In this document: positions 46,800-54,009 of the stretch, in pieces
Position numbering within the stretch: the stretch's first letter is position 1
How the letters are laid out: each line of letters starts with the position of its first letter
NCBI RefSeq assembly: GCF_009498295.1
Contig: NZ_CP040813.1
Coordinates: 849,001-913,000, forward strand
Direction: 5' to 3'
Length of the DNA stretch: 64,000 nucleotides
Origin: Oceanihabitans sp. IOP_32
GTDB lineage: Bacteria > Bacteroidota > Bacteroidia > Flavobacteriales > Flavobacteriaceae
Position numbers and translations under genes: made by a program
The notes under the pieces: model-generated
What the model saw: the letters and a program-made list of their open reading frames with translations, nothing else
Database searches by the model: none
What the model was told of the DNA's origin: nothing

Positions 46800-47729
46800 T
46801 TAAAGAAATTTTTGGCGCTCGAGCATATAAGTCGTTAACACATTACTTAGCGGTTTATTAATGTCTGCCTCCACATATTTAATTTTGTATTGCGCACATT
46901 TTAAGCGTAATGCATTAAAATAAGAGCTTACCGCTTCACCATAACTATCTTTAATCGTATCTGCAAAGAGGTTAATAGTTGCACCAGTCTCGACATCAAT
47001 AAATTTTTTAGGTTTATTGTCAAAATTAAAATTAAACTCTTTTTCCTTATCGAATACATGAAATAAAACCACCTCATGTTTGTTATATTTTAAATGTCGT
47101 AACGCTTCAAAGAGCTTTGCATCATCTTCTATGGTTTGAAACATATCTGTAAACAGAAAAATCATGGATCTTCTATGAATCTTTTCTGCTATTTGATGTA
47201 AATACTTATACGTTTCACTCGTTTTTTCTTTAGCTCCAGAATACAGCACATGACTAAGCTCACTCATTAGCATATGATGGTGTCGCTCGCTACCCTTTTC
47301 TGATGCATAAAAGTCATAATTATCACTATAAACACTTAAACCCACCGCGTCTCTTTGTTTTTTAAGCATTTGCATTAACGCTGCTGTTGCTAATACCGAA
47401 AATCCTATTTTATTAAGATTATCTATCGAAAAACTATCCATGTCTGGATAATGCATCGAGCTACTATTATCTATAATAATATGGCAGCGTAAATTCGTTT
47501 CATCGTCGTAGCGTTTGGTGTAAAGCTTATCTGTTTTTGCAAATAATTTCCAATCTATATGCCGCGTGCTCTCCCCTTGGTTGTATATTTTATGCTCGGC
47601 AAATTCTGCTGAAAACCCATGAAACGGACTTTTATGCATGCCCGATATAAAACCTTCTACCACTTGTTTTGCAAGGAGTTCAAGATTTTTAAATCCGTTA
47701 GCTTTATTTAGTTCGTTTTGTAAATTCAT
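46800..47729 (-). CDS. DUF58 domain protein (vWA-like)
   Basis: 309 residues without signal or membrane segments. Seen: the DUF58 signature SAEFAEHKIYNQGESTRHIDWKLF split over residues 42-66, then a vWA-like fold with a MIDAS-type motif DNSSSMH near 90 and FLFTDMFQT near 193. DUF58 proteins are usually encoded with MoxR-type AAA ATPases; none is adjacent here. Function is unknown, perhaps cofactor insertion or envelope stress. The frame can open at a GTG three codons earlier, but the ATG at 47729 is preferred. Confidence 0.88.
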   Translation of the reverse strand: MNLQNELNKANGFKNLELLAKQVVEGFISGMHKSPFHGFSAEFAEHKIYNQGESTRHIDWKLFAKTDKLYTKRYDDETNLRCHIIIDNSSSMHYPDMDSFSIDNLNKIGFSVLATAALMQMLKKQRDAVGLSVYSDNYDFYASEKGSERHHHMLMSELSHVLYSGAKEKTSETYKYLHQIAEKIHRRSMIFLFTDMFQTIEDDAKLFEALRHLKYNKHEVVLFHVFDKEKEFNFNFDNKPKKFIDVETGATINLFADTIKDSYGEAVSSYFNALRLKCAQYKIKYVEADINKPLSNVLTTYMLERQKFL

Positions 47730-47858
47730 AGACCCCACTTAATTTCCACAAAGGGTAGATACTCTCTGGTGGTAAAAGCATAATGTTTCATTTATAAAAG
47801 ATTTTAACCACTAGTAACTCTTTTTCCATAGCATTAGGAGTTCTCCCTACTCTGATAT

Positions 47859-48400
47859 TTAAGGAGCTATCTTATCCACAATACCATATTCTACAGATTC
47901 CTCTGCGCCCATCCAGTAATCACGATTAAAATCCTTCATGATTTTCTCAAAAGACTGTCCGCAATTATCTGCTAATATTTGCGCTCCAATTTCTTTGGTT
48001 TTTAAAATCTCTTTGGCCTGTATCTCTATATTCGATGCTTGACCGCGTGCACCGCCACTTGGCTGATGAATCATAACGCGGGCATGCGGATGTATAAACG
48101 TTGTCCCTTTTCGCCGGCCGACAACAAAATAGACCCCATTGATGCCGCCAAACCTGTACAAATGGTAGATACGGGGCTTTTAATCAATTTCATGCAATCG
48201 TAAATGGCAAATCCAGAAGTCACATAGCCACCAGGACTATTAATGTACAGGTGGATGGTCTCGTGAGATAAAGCATCCAGATATAATAATCTGTCCACGA
48301 CATGTTTTGCAGAATCATCATCCACCTCGCCCCATAAAAACACTTTTCGTGCTTCAAGTAATTTACTATCAATAGCTTCTTGAACTTTATTTTCACTCAT
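47859..48400 (-). CDS. clpP: ATP-dependent Clp protease proteolytic subunit, frameshifted
   Basis: Two overlapping frames make one ClpP. The first (48400 to 48071) has [22 protein letters not shown] and the catalytic serine in GLAASMGS. The second (ending at 47859) has the catalytic histidine in [11 protein letters not shown] and the aspartate in [10 protein letters not shown]. They join at 48105-48111, where the minus strand reads GAAAAGGGACA; adding one G restores [14 protein letters not shown]. Neither fragment holds the full catalytic triad, so the gene is broken as written. Joined length is about 180 residues, slightly short for ClpP. ClpX or ClpA is not in the window. The cause is probably a sequence error; a -1 slip is discussed in the findings. 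Confidence 0.85.
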
Positions 48401-48423
48401 AATTTCTATTTTTCATCTAAAAT

Positions 48424-48456
48424 AAAAAAAGGTTTACCATAAACGGCAAACCTTTT
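48424..48456 (-). terminator. Terminator after trxA
   Basis: AAAAGGTTT and AAACCTTTT form a nine-base stem; on the minus strand a T run follows. It separates trxA from clpP. Confidence 0.75.
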
Positions 48457-48478
48457 CATTTTTCTTTTTAATGATCTT

Positions 48479-48796
48479 CTATAAAAGTGCGTCGATAGCT
48501 TCGGTATACGCGTTTTTAGGCGCTACTCCCACTTGTCTGCCCACAACCTCTCCGTTTTGGAAAACCAATACAGTTGGAATGTTACGCACACCGTATTTTG
48601 CAGCAAATTCTTGATTCGCATCAACATCTACCTTCCCTACAACAGCTTTACCATCGTACTCCGTGCTAATTTCTTCAATAATTGGCCCAACCATTCTACA
48701 TGGTCCACACCAAGCCGCCCAAAAATCTACCAATACAGGCTTGTCACTTTTTAATACCGTTTCTTCAAAAGTTGCATCTGTTATTTCTAATGCCAT
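48479..48796 (-). CDS. trxA: Thioredoxin
   Basis: 105-residue cytoplasmic thioredoxin. Seen: the active site WAAWCGPCRM near residues 28-37, the cis-proline segment RNIPTVLVF near 72, and the GVAPKNAY end, all canonical. It reduces disulfides in many proteins with thioredoxin reductase. It has its own TTG/TAAATTTG promoter (see next entry) and a terminator, so it forms a single-gene unit. Confidence 0.96.
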   Translation of the reverse strand: MALEITDATFEETVLKSDKPVLVDFWAAWCGPCRMVGPIIEEISTEYDGKAVVGKVDVDANQEFAAKYGVRNIPTVLVFQNGEVVGRQVGVAPKNAYTEAIDALL

Positions 48797-48836
48797 AATA
48801 TTTATATTTTAATATGTTTTACTTTAAACTTGATTA

Positions 48837-48870
48837 CAAATTTAGTCAAAATATTTTCGATACCTTACAA
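48837..48870 (-). promoter_or_regulatory. trxA promoter
   Basis: On the minus strand TTG (48868-48870) and TAAATTTG (48837-48844) lie 23 bases apart, at the upper end of the Bacteroidota -33/-7 spacing. The -7 element is 40 bases before the trxA ATG. Confidence 0.5.
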
Positions 48871-48924
48871 AGCTACAATTTGTTTTATTTATAACCATAT
48901 TGCCTTAAGTTATTTCATTTTTTC

Positions 48925-49085
48925 AGGGCGCAACCGCAAGGGTCGGGCTATCCGCTATATCTTTTTTGCACTCCATAGTTTTAGTATCTCATTAAGCAAA
49001 CAAAATGGTATAACACATTTTTTTTTATTACACAGATCGTTTAGCTCAAAAAAGGATGCCGCTACTATCCCTTGCGCAATGCTAG
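48925..49085. repeat. Probable dispersed intergenic repeat fragment
   Basis: The stretch beginning GGGCGCAACCGCAAGGG and continuing GTCGGGCTATCCGCTATATC has no supported gene. A similar but diverged piece occurs at about 45990-46012. Such GGGC...GGGCTATCCGC elements recur between genes of Flavobacteriaceae in my recollection. An open frame covers it (48830-49096), but I take that as repeat sequence and not a protein gene. Confidence 0.4.
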
Positions 49086-49145
49086 ATTTCATTTAAAATC
49101 TCAATTAGGTAGTCACAAAGTTGCATATTAATCAAAAAACAAATA

Positions 49146-49556
49146 GTTACGAATGATGTTATTAAAAAAGAAGTCCTGTTTAAACATCCCATAGAACAAG
49201 TGTGCAACCCCATTACAAAAGCCGAAGAAATCTCTACTTGGTTTATTCCTAACGATTTTAAAGCAGAACCCAGATACCAATACACCTTTACCTCACCTCC
49301 AAACGAAAAAGGATGTACGGTTACCAGCGGCAAGGCAAAAAAAGCCCATACGTACATACTAATCTACACGTGGATAGTAGGCGACACCAAAGTTGAAACC
49401 ATCGTAAAATGGGAATTAGAAGCTACCCAAAATGGCACAAAACTATCATTAGAGCATTCTAATATCTATAACTATGCATGTGAAACTGCGGTTGCTAGGT
49501 TCGAAAGTTTTAATGGTGGTTGGGATAACTGCATTTCTAGTTCAACCAGTTATTAA
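49146..49556 (+). pseudogene. AHSA1/SRPBCC domain protein, start codon lost
   Basis: The frame reads VTNDVIKKEVLFKHPIEQVC and then NPITKAEEISTWFIPNDFKAEPRY, and continues to a stop at 49554-49556. This matches the AHSA1 (SRPBCC) family: family members have a Trp where Cys appears after EQV. No in-frame ATG, GTG or TTG lies before the homology; a codon ATC sits where ATG would be expected, and the first GTG (49200) is inside the conserved fold. Together with the decayed ArsR-like gene that follows, I read this as a recent pseudogene. About 140 codons of homology. Confidence 0.65.
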
Positions 49557-49589
49557 AAACAAGAAGTTAATTCAAGATAAAATTACCTC

Positions 49590-49891
49590 CTTTTTAACGC
49601 CATAGCAGATCCAACAAGGTGTGAAATTTTTCATGCCTCGGTTTTGGCTACCTCAGCATGGTCTATTACCTAATTTTCTAATCAATTTGACATTAGCGGC
49701 CAAGGCGTTACCAAACACCTTAAAACATAAGAAGCCGCGGGTTTAGCTTATATCGATGCTAAAGGCGAGAACGTTTTTGTAACGCCAATGCAAAACCTCC
49801 CAAAGAAGTGAATACATAATTAAGATTTTACGAGCAATTCTGGGATGACAAACTAGGTGACTTAGGCCATTATTTAGAAGGCAAAGTTTAA
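49590..49891 (+). pseudogene. Decayed ArsR-type regulator
   Basis: Conceptual reading gives LFNAIADPTRCEIFHA, then SVLATSAWSIT, an in-frame stop (49671-49673), SNQFDISGQGVTKHLKT, a second stop, EAAGLAYIDAKGENVF, a frame change near 49808, and finally FYEQFWDDKLGDLGHYLEGKV before TAA at 49889-49891. These pieces are in the order and wording of an ArsR-family HTH regulator of the kind found beside AHSA1 genes. At least two stops and one frameshift make it a pseudogene. No start codon is evident. Confidence 0.7.
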
Positions 49892-50146
49892 TCTATAACT
49901 TCGCATTGAGGAGATTACAACGTGACAATCTATATAATTATGAACTCAAAACTTGAAGTAATCGATATACAGCTTCTCAGGCTTTTTTCTAAATAGTGTC
50001 TGGACGGAAACACAGAAAAGGCCATTTTAACCTCTCCCAAGGCGAGTTAAAACGGAAACCCAGAAGCAGAGCCCTCGGAGAATTCTTCAGGTTTAGAAAC
50101 TCAGCATGACACAAAAATTTAAAATAAAATGTTAAAATATTTTACA
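49892..50146. other. Non-coding stretch with a degenerate dispersed repeat
   Basis: About 255 bases after the ArsR pseudogene with no supported frame. At 50068-50111 the sequence ending TTTAGAAACTCAGCATGACA looks like a diverged copy of the GTCATGCTGAG-type intergenic repeat also seen at 10016-10045, in the opposite orientation. The rest shows nothing I can name. Confidence 0.4.
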
Positions 50147-50171
50147 TTGTTAGGAATCCTAACTATATTTG
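50147..50171 (+). promoter_or_regulatory. Promoter with palindromic operator before the CxxC protein gene
   Basis: The palindrome GTTAGGAATCCTAAC (50149-50163) is perfect around its central base. It directly abuts the -7 element TATATTTG (50164-50171), 29 bases before the ATG at 50201. TTG at 50147-50149 is a possible -33 but the 14-base gap is short. A protein bound to the palindrome would block RNA polymerase. Similar palindromes lie at 50449-50465 and 50769-50781; the MarR-family gene at 50818 is the obvious candidate ligand. Confidence 0.7.
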
Positions 50172-50200
50172 TTTCTCAATAATAATTAAAACAAAATATT

Positions 50201-50434
50201 ATGAAGAAATCAATTTTTTATCACGCAGGGTGTCCAGTATGTGTTAGTGCAGAACACGACATTATTAATTTAATAGGAGCAGAAAATATTGACATCGTTC
50301 ATTTTGGAGAAGACAATTCCAGAGTTTCAGAAGCCGAAAACGCCGGTGTAAAATCGGTTCCAGCATTGGTAACACCAAACGGAAATGTGCTTCATATCAA
50401 CTTTGGTGCTTCTATGGAAGCTATAAAAGGCTAG
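50201..50434 (+). CDS. Small thioredoxin/glutaredoxin-like CxxC protein
   Basis: 77 residues with a redox-type motif GCPVC (Cys11, Cys14) at the end of the first strand and a cis-proline-like segment VKSVPALVTP near residue 50. This is a minimal thioredoxin fold without signal peptide, so cytoplasmic. The substrate is unknown. It is the first gene of a small locus with a palindromic operator and a MarR regulator; redox or metal-stress function is inferred from the motif and from the cysteine-rich regulator. Confidence 0.8.
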   Translation: MKKSIFYHAGCPVCVSAEHDIINLIGAENIDIVHFGEDNSRVSEAENAGVKSVPALVTPNGNVLHINFGASMEAIKG

Positions 50435-50448
50435 TTTTTAAAGCAATT

Positions 50449-50465
50449 AATTAGGAATCCTAATT
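50449..50465 (+). promoter_or_regulatory. Second copy of the TTAGGAATCCTAA palindrome
   Basis: AATTAGGAATCCTAATT is symmetrical around its central base and lies 18 bases before the ATG at 50484. It is the second of three related palindromes in this locus. No separate TAnnTTTG is evident between it and the gene, so it may act by blocking transcript elongation or by a promoter I cannot see. Confidence 0.6.
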
Positions 50466-50483
50466 TATAAAACACGTTATATT

Positions 50484-50561
50484 ATGAAATCAATAGTAGT
50501 ATTTTTAGTAACCTCATTTTTATTTACATTAAGTTGTAAAAGTCAAAATCATGCTTTTTGA
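50484..50561 (+). CDS. 25-residue lipoprotein leader (short or truncated gene)
   Basis: ATG at 50484 and TGA at 50559-50561. It reads MKSIVVFLVTSFLFTLSC and then KSQNHAF. The hydrophobic stretch and Ser-Cys end look like a lipoprotein signal (Cys18), but almost nothing follows the cysteine. The last 11 bases overlap the start of the DUF2024 gene in another frame. Either a very short lipopeptide, or a lipoprotein gene that lost its body when it joined the DUF2024 gene. Confidence 0.4.
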   Translation: MKSIVVFLVTSFLFTLSCKSQNHAF

Positions 50562-50763
50562 TATCTTAGTGTCAACTAAAATAAATGATGCTCAAATCGT
50601 TTTAAACTATGGCACAGCATATTTAAAAAGCAAAACTTTTAAAACAGAAAAACTATCATTAAAAATTTGCAGATTTTGTCATATTGAACATGCTACCGCT
50701 GCTATTGTAAACGATATTCAAAACAAAGGTTATTCGCTTATTGAAATGGAAAACTGCGATTAA
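50551..50763 (+). CDS. DUF2024-like protein, N-terminally short
   Basis: 70 residues. Seen: MLFDILVSTKINDAQIVLNYG, then a conserved CRFCH motif (Cys40, Cys43, His44) followed by IEHATAAIV and YSLIEMENC. These are features I know from DUF2024, whose members are about 85-90 residues and begin with a strand ahead of the FDILV segment; here about 14 residues are missing and the frame upstream meets a stop. So the protein may be truncated or start differently. The Cys-His motif suggests metal or redox chemistry. It overlaps the lipoprotein leader. Confidence 0.65.
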   Translation: MLFDILVSTKINDAQIVLNYGTAYLKSKTFKTEKLSLKICRFCHIEHATAAIVNDIQNKGYSLIEMENCD

Positions 50764-50768
50764 TTTAA

Positions 50769-50786
50769 TTAGGATTACTAACTTTG
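50769..50786 (+). promoter_or_regulatory. Promoter-operator ahead of the MarR gene
   Basis: TTAGGATTACTAA (50769-50781) is a diverged version of the TTAGGAATCCTAA palindrome. It overlaps TAACTTTG (50779-50786), which matches TAnnTTTG. The ATG of the MarR gene is 31 bases further on. The arrangement suits autoregulation. Confidence 0.6.
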
Positions 50787-50817
50787 CCTGTCGACCTAAT
50801 CTCGACAGGCATTTTTT
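50786..50817 (+). terminator. Terminator-like hairpin directly before the MarR start
   Basis: GCCTGTCGA and TCGACAGGC form a perfect nine-base stem with a seven-base loop, followed by ATTTTTT and then the ATG at 50818. It is a textbook intrinsic terminator placed between the DUF2024 gene and marR, and also downstream of the TAACTTTG element. It may end the upstream transcript or act as an attenuator for the regulator. Confidence 0.7.
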
Positions 50818-51423
50818 ATGAGCGATAATATTTTTAATCCAACACATCAAGAAACCAATATCTATAATAAAATTGTTGCTGGTTTAGAGCGTATTTCTGA
50901 AGCTTTTAAAGTTTTACTTTGGGAAAAAGCAAAGCTTATGGGCTTGAGTCCAATTCAAATACAAATACTCATTTTTATTAATTATCATAAAATTGAATTT
51001 TGTAATGTGAGTCATTTAGCTAAAGAATTTAACCTTACAAAACCCACAATTAGTGATGCTGTAAAGGTTTTAGTGAATAAAAAACTGATTGAAAAAACAT
51101 GTTCTACTTCTGATAGTAGAAGTTATGCCATACAATTAACGGATTCTGGTAATACTATTGTTTCCAAAACCGAAAATTTTGCACATCCTTTAAAAAAACA
51201 ATTAAAAGGTATTAGCAATGAAAATCTAGAATCTACCTTTGAAACGCTTACTACACTTATTTATAAATTAAATCAGATTGGCATTTTAACAGTTCAACGT
51301 ACTTGCTATGGCTGTAAGTTTTACCAGAAAAATAACCATCAACATTTTTGCAATTTACTAGATAAGGAATTACTCAATTCTGAGATTCGGATAGATTGCA
51401 ACGAGTTTGAAGATAAGGCTTAA
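50818..51423 (+). CDS. MarR family regulator with C-terminal four-cysteine motif
   Basis: 201 residues. Seen: an N-terminal dimerisation helix region, a winged helix-turn-helix (about 43-120, with VSHLAKEFNLTKPTISDAVKVLV and a wing with STSDSRSYAIQLT), then a long helix. An unusual C-terminal extension holds Cys163, Cys166, Cys178 and Cys194 in the pattern C-x2-C-x11-C-x15-C, which could bind zinc or an iron-sulfur cluster. MarR proteins bind palindromic operators as dimers; the TTAGGAATCCTAA repeats in this locus are the likely sites. It could sense redox or metal state (inference). Confidence 0.88.
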   Translation: MSDNIFNPTHQETNIYNKIVAGLERISEAFKVLLWEKAKLMGLSPIQIQILIFINYHKIEFCNVSHLAKEFNLTKPTISDAVKVLVNKKLIEKTCSTSDSRSYAIQLTDSGNTIVSKTENFAHPLKKQLKGISNENLESTFETLTTLIYKLNQIGILTVQRTCYGCKFYQKNNHQHFCNLLDKELLNSEIRIDCNEFEDKA

Positions 51424-51516
51424 CCGCAAATCGCTATGGCATCGAAAAAGAATTCCAGAGTATAGTTACAATAAAATTGAGTTGAATTCCACTAGATTTT
51501 TGTCTAGGCAGAAACC

Positions 51517-53343
51517 TTATCTAAAACCATAACGCAGCCCAAACAAAACATGACTTGGCGGCATGGGTGTAAAACCTGATTCAATATATTTGGCATTAAA
51601 AATATTACTTGCCGTTACAGAAAGCTCTACTTGTTTTAATTGCATAACTACCGAGGCATCCCAAACATTGTAAGATTGTCCTGTGGTACGCTCGGCATGT
51701 TTATAAACAATATTCTGACGGATTTTTTCTGTAAACTGCGTGCTTAACCGTGTTGTGAAATGGTGTTTTAAAGTGTTTAAGGCATAGCGAGATAAGGCTT
51801 CGTTCTGCTCTAAAATATCATCCTCTAAAAAGGCGTAACCCAAAGCTAGGGTTTGGGTAAAACTATCGATTTTTAAATTGTAAGCGGCATCAACCTCTAA
51901 GCCTTTCGTGTTCACCTCTGCAATATTGGTTGCGGTGTAAATGGTTTCAACCAAATTTGGCCGGATATAATCGATTAAATTTTCAGCATCTCTATTAAAA
52001 ACAGATAAACTTCCTCTAAATTTCTCACTTATATATTTTATTCCCACTTCTTGAGCAAAGGCTTCTTCGGGTTCTAAATTAGGATTTCCATTGGTTCTTG
52101 GATCGCTATAATACAAATCGGTATAGGTAGGTATTCTATAAGTAAAACCAATGTTTCCGTAAGCTTTTAAATTGTTGGTAATATCAAAACCAATATCCAA
52201 ACCAGGAAAGGCATTAAATTTAAAATCCGAAAAATAGGTCATCGCCACACCAGGCGTAATATCTAAGCGATTGTTAGCAAATTGGAATTTATGTTCTAGA
52301 AACACGGTGGTCATAAATCTGTTTCTATCTCCTAAATTATTACTGCGTAGGTAAACTTTAGACATATCAACACCAAATCCTGTAACACCTAATTTTGATC
52401 GGTATGAGGCATTGGCTTCTGCTCCAATCTTATCTGAAATATGAACATTTCTGAAAAAATTAGGTTCAAATCGTTTTAATAGAAACACATCTTGATTGCG
52501 TTTCCAATACACACGAGGATGAATTTTAAATTTATCAGATTGAAATTTTGTAGTAAAAGCAATTAAACTGTTTTGGGTTTCTTCGTATTCATTGAAATCT
52601 GGATTGGTGGTATAAAAATTTTCGGCTCCAAATTTACGTTCAAAAAAGGTCGCCATCATTTCTATGGGCTGCTCTTTTTTGTTGAACGCACTTTTTAGGA
52701 AAATATTTGAATTATCGTAATCCGAATTATTTCGATAACCTTCAGAAGTCATTTTACCAACATGAAGAATATGAGACGAATGTTCCAACTCTGAACCTAC
52801 CGTAACCGAACCGTTAAGCTGCCCGAAAGAACCCGTTTCAGCGTTTACAGAAACCGAGTTTTTTAAGCTGGATTTCGTCACGATATTAATAGCTCCTGTA
52901 AAGGCGTTTTGACCAAAAACACGTGCTGCTGGTCCTTTAATGATTTCAATACGCTCAATAACTTCAATAGGCAAGGCCGCATTCATGCTGTGATGACCAG
53001 TTTGCGCATCGTCCATTTTCACACCATCTATTAATAGAAGGGTTTGGTCGAAACCACCACCTCTAATAAACAAATCGGCTTGACTGCCTCCTGTACCACG
53101 TCGTCTAATATCGACACCTGCAACTTGTTGTAATACATCTGTTAAAGTTACAGCTGCACTATTTTTAATATCTGTAGACGTTATAATGTTTATGGTTCTC
53201 GAATTTTCTTTAAAAGGCAAATCGATACGGGCCGAGGTTATGGTTACAGAATCTAACTCCTGTTCTGGATAATTTTGTGCCTTAAGATTGTAGTTTATTG
53301 TTATTAAAAGTATGGTAAAAAAAAAGAGCGTCTTTAGATTCAT
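51517..53343 (-). CDS. TonB-dependent outer-membrane receptor (BtuB/FecA-like)
   Basis: 608 residues with a signal peptide (cleavage near NLKAQ). Seen: an early TonB-box-like segment (LDSVTITSA near residue 31), a plug domain (about 45-155, with GVDIRRRGTGG and FIRGGGFDQTLLLIDGV), and a long C-terminal beta-barrel ending in HVLFGLRYGFR, with the usual terminal aromatic residue. The form recalls cobalamin or siderophore receptors, but the ligand cannot be read, and no cobalamin riboswitch is visible upstream. It is a single gene, followed by the MarR locus in opposite orientation. Confidence 0.9.
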   Translation of the reverse strand: MNLKTLFFFTILLITINYNLKAQNYPEQELDSVTITSARIDLPFKENSRTINIITSTDIKNSAAVTLTDVLQQVAGVDIRRRGTGGSQADLFIRGGGFDQTLLLIDGVKMDDAQTGHHSMNAALPIEVIERIEIIKGPAARVFGQNAFTGAINIVTKSSLKNSVSVNAETGSFGQLNGSVTVGSELEHSSHILHVGKMTSEGYRNNSDYDNSNIFLKSAFNKKEQPIEMMATFFERKFGAENFYTTNPDFNEYEETQNSLIAFTTKFQSDKFKIHPRVYWKRNQDVFLLKRFEPNFFRNVHISDKIGAEANASYRSKLGVTGFGVDMSKVYLRSNNLGDRNRFMTTVFLEHKFQFANNRLDITPGVAMTYFSDFKFNAFPGLDIGFDITNNLKAYGNIGFTYRIPTYTDLYYSDPRTNGNPNLEPEEAFAQEVGIKYISEKFRGSLSVFNRDAENLIDYIRPNLVETIYTATNIAEVNTKGLEVDAAYNLKIDSFTQTLALGYAFLEDDILEQNEALSRYALNTLKHHFTTRLSTQFTEKIRQNIVYKHAERTTGQSYNVWDASVVMQLKQVELSVTASNIFNAKYIESGFTPMPPSHVLFGLRYGFR

Positions 53344-53402
53344 TTTTGATTTATTTTTTCCAGCGCAAGATAAAACAATTTTGAGAAAATTAAACTACTA
53401 AA

Positions 53403-53966
53403 CCGTCATTGCGAGGAGGCACGACGCTGCAATCTCTTGACAAAAAAACCCAAATCATAATCACAAGTAAACAACAAACAGATTCCTACGCTTTTTTTCC
53501 TATAGAAAAAGCTCTGAATGACAACACAAACAAAACCAAAACCACAAAAACCCCGTCATTGCGAGGAGGCACGACGTGGCAATCTCTTGACAAAACCCCT
53601 AACCATAATCACAAGTAAACAACAAACAGATTCCTACGCTTTTTTTCTATTGAAAAATCTCGGAATGACAATACTAACGAAACCAAAAATCATCAACAAC
53701 CCGTCATTGCGAGGAGGCACGACGCGGCAATCTCTTGACAAAAAAACCAAATCATAATCACAAGTAAACAACAAACAGATTCCCGCGATTTTTTTCTATT
53801 GAAAAATCTCGGAATGACAACACTAACGAAACCAAAAATCATCAACAACCCGTCATTGCGAGGAGGCACGACGCGGCAATCTCTTGTTAAAAAACCTAAT
53901 CATAACCACTAGTAAATAACAAACAGATTCCTACGCTTTTTTTCTATTGAAAAATCTCGGAATGAC
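53403..53966. repeat. Tandem array of four ~149-base repeats
   Basis: Four copies begin at 53404, 53554, 53702 and 53851. Each opens with CGTCATTGCGAGGAGGCACG and a segment GGCAATCTCTTGACAAAA, and closes with an inverted relative such as CTCGGAATGAC. The two ends of a unit are near-complementary (GTCATTGCGAG against GTCATTCCGAG), so each unit is an imperfect inverted repeat. The motif resembles the GTCATTGCGAG repeat known from many Bacteroidota and other genomes. Open frames that run through the array are repeat-derived and not genes. Confidence 0.85.
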
Positions 53967-54009
53967 CGTACGGATATTACAAAAAAACTGAACACCGACT
54001 ACGCAAAAA

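Noticed and set aside
48071-48161. Programmed frameshift as the main explanation for clpP
   Set aside because: The A-AAG-GGA pattern fits, but ClpP is not known to use it and two other conserved genes in the window show comparable homopolymer breaks.
48830-49096. 88-codon plus-strand frame
   Set aside because: It runs through the probable dispersed repeat and the trxA promoter region; its apparent similarity to database proteins would come from the repeat.
53344-53402. Cobalamin riboswitch upstream of the TonB receptor
   Set aside because: The 59-base stretch before the repeat array is too short and shows no B12-box-like sequence.
53409-53757. Two frames of 69 and 79 codons in the tandem repeats
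   Set aside because: Both are repeat-derived, with the same repeated peptides, and are not genes.
53403-53966. CRISPR array
   Set aside because: Units are about 149 bases with nearly identical internal sequence and no short direct repeats with variable spacers; no cas genes are nearby.
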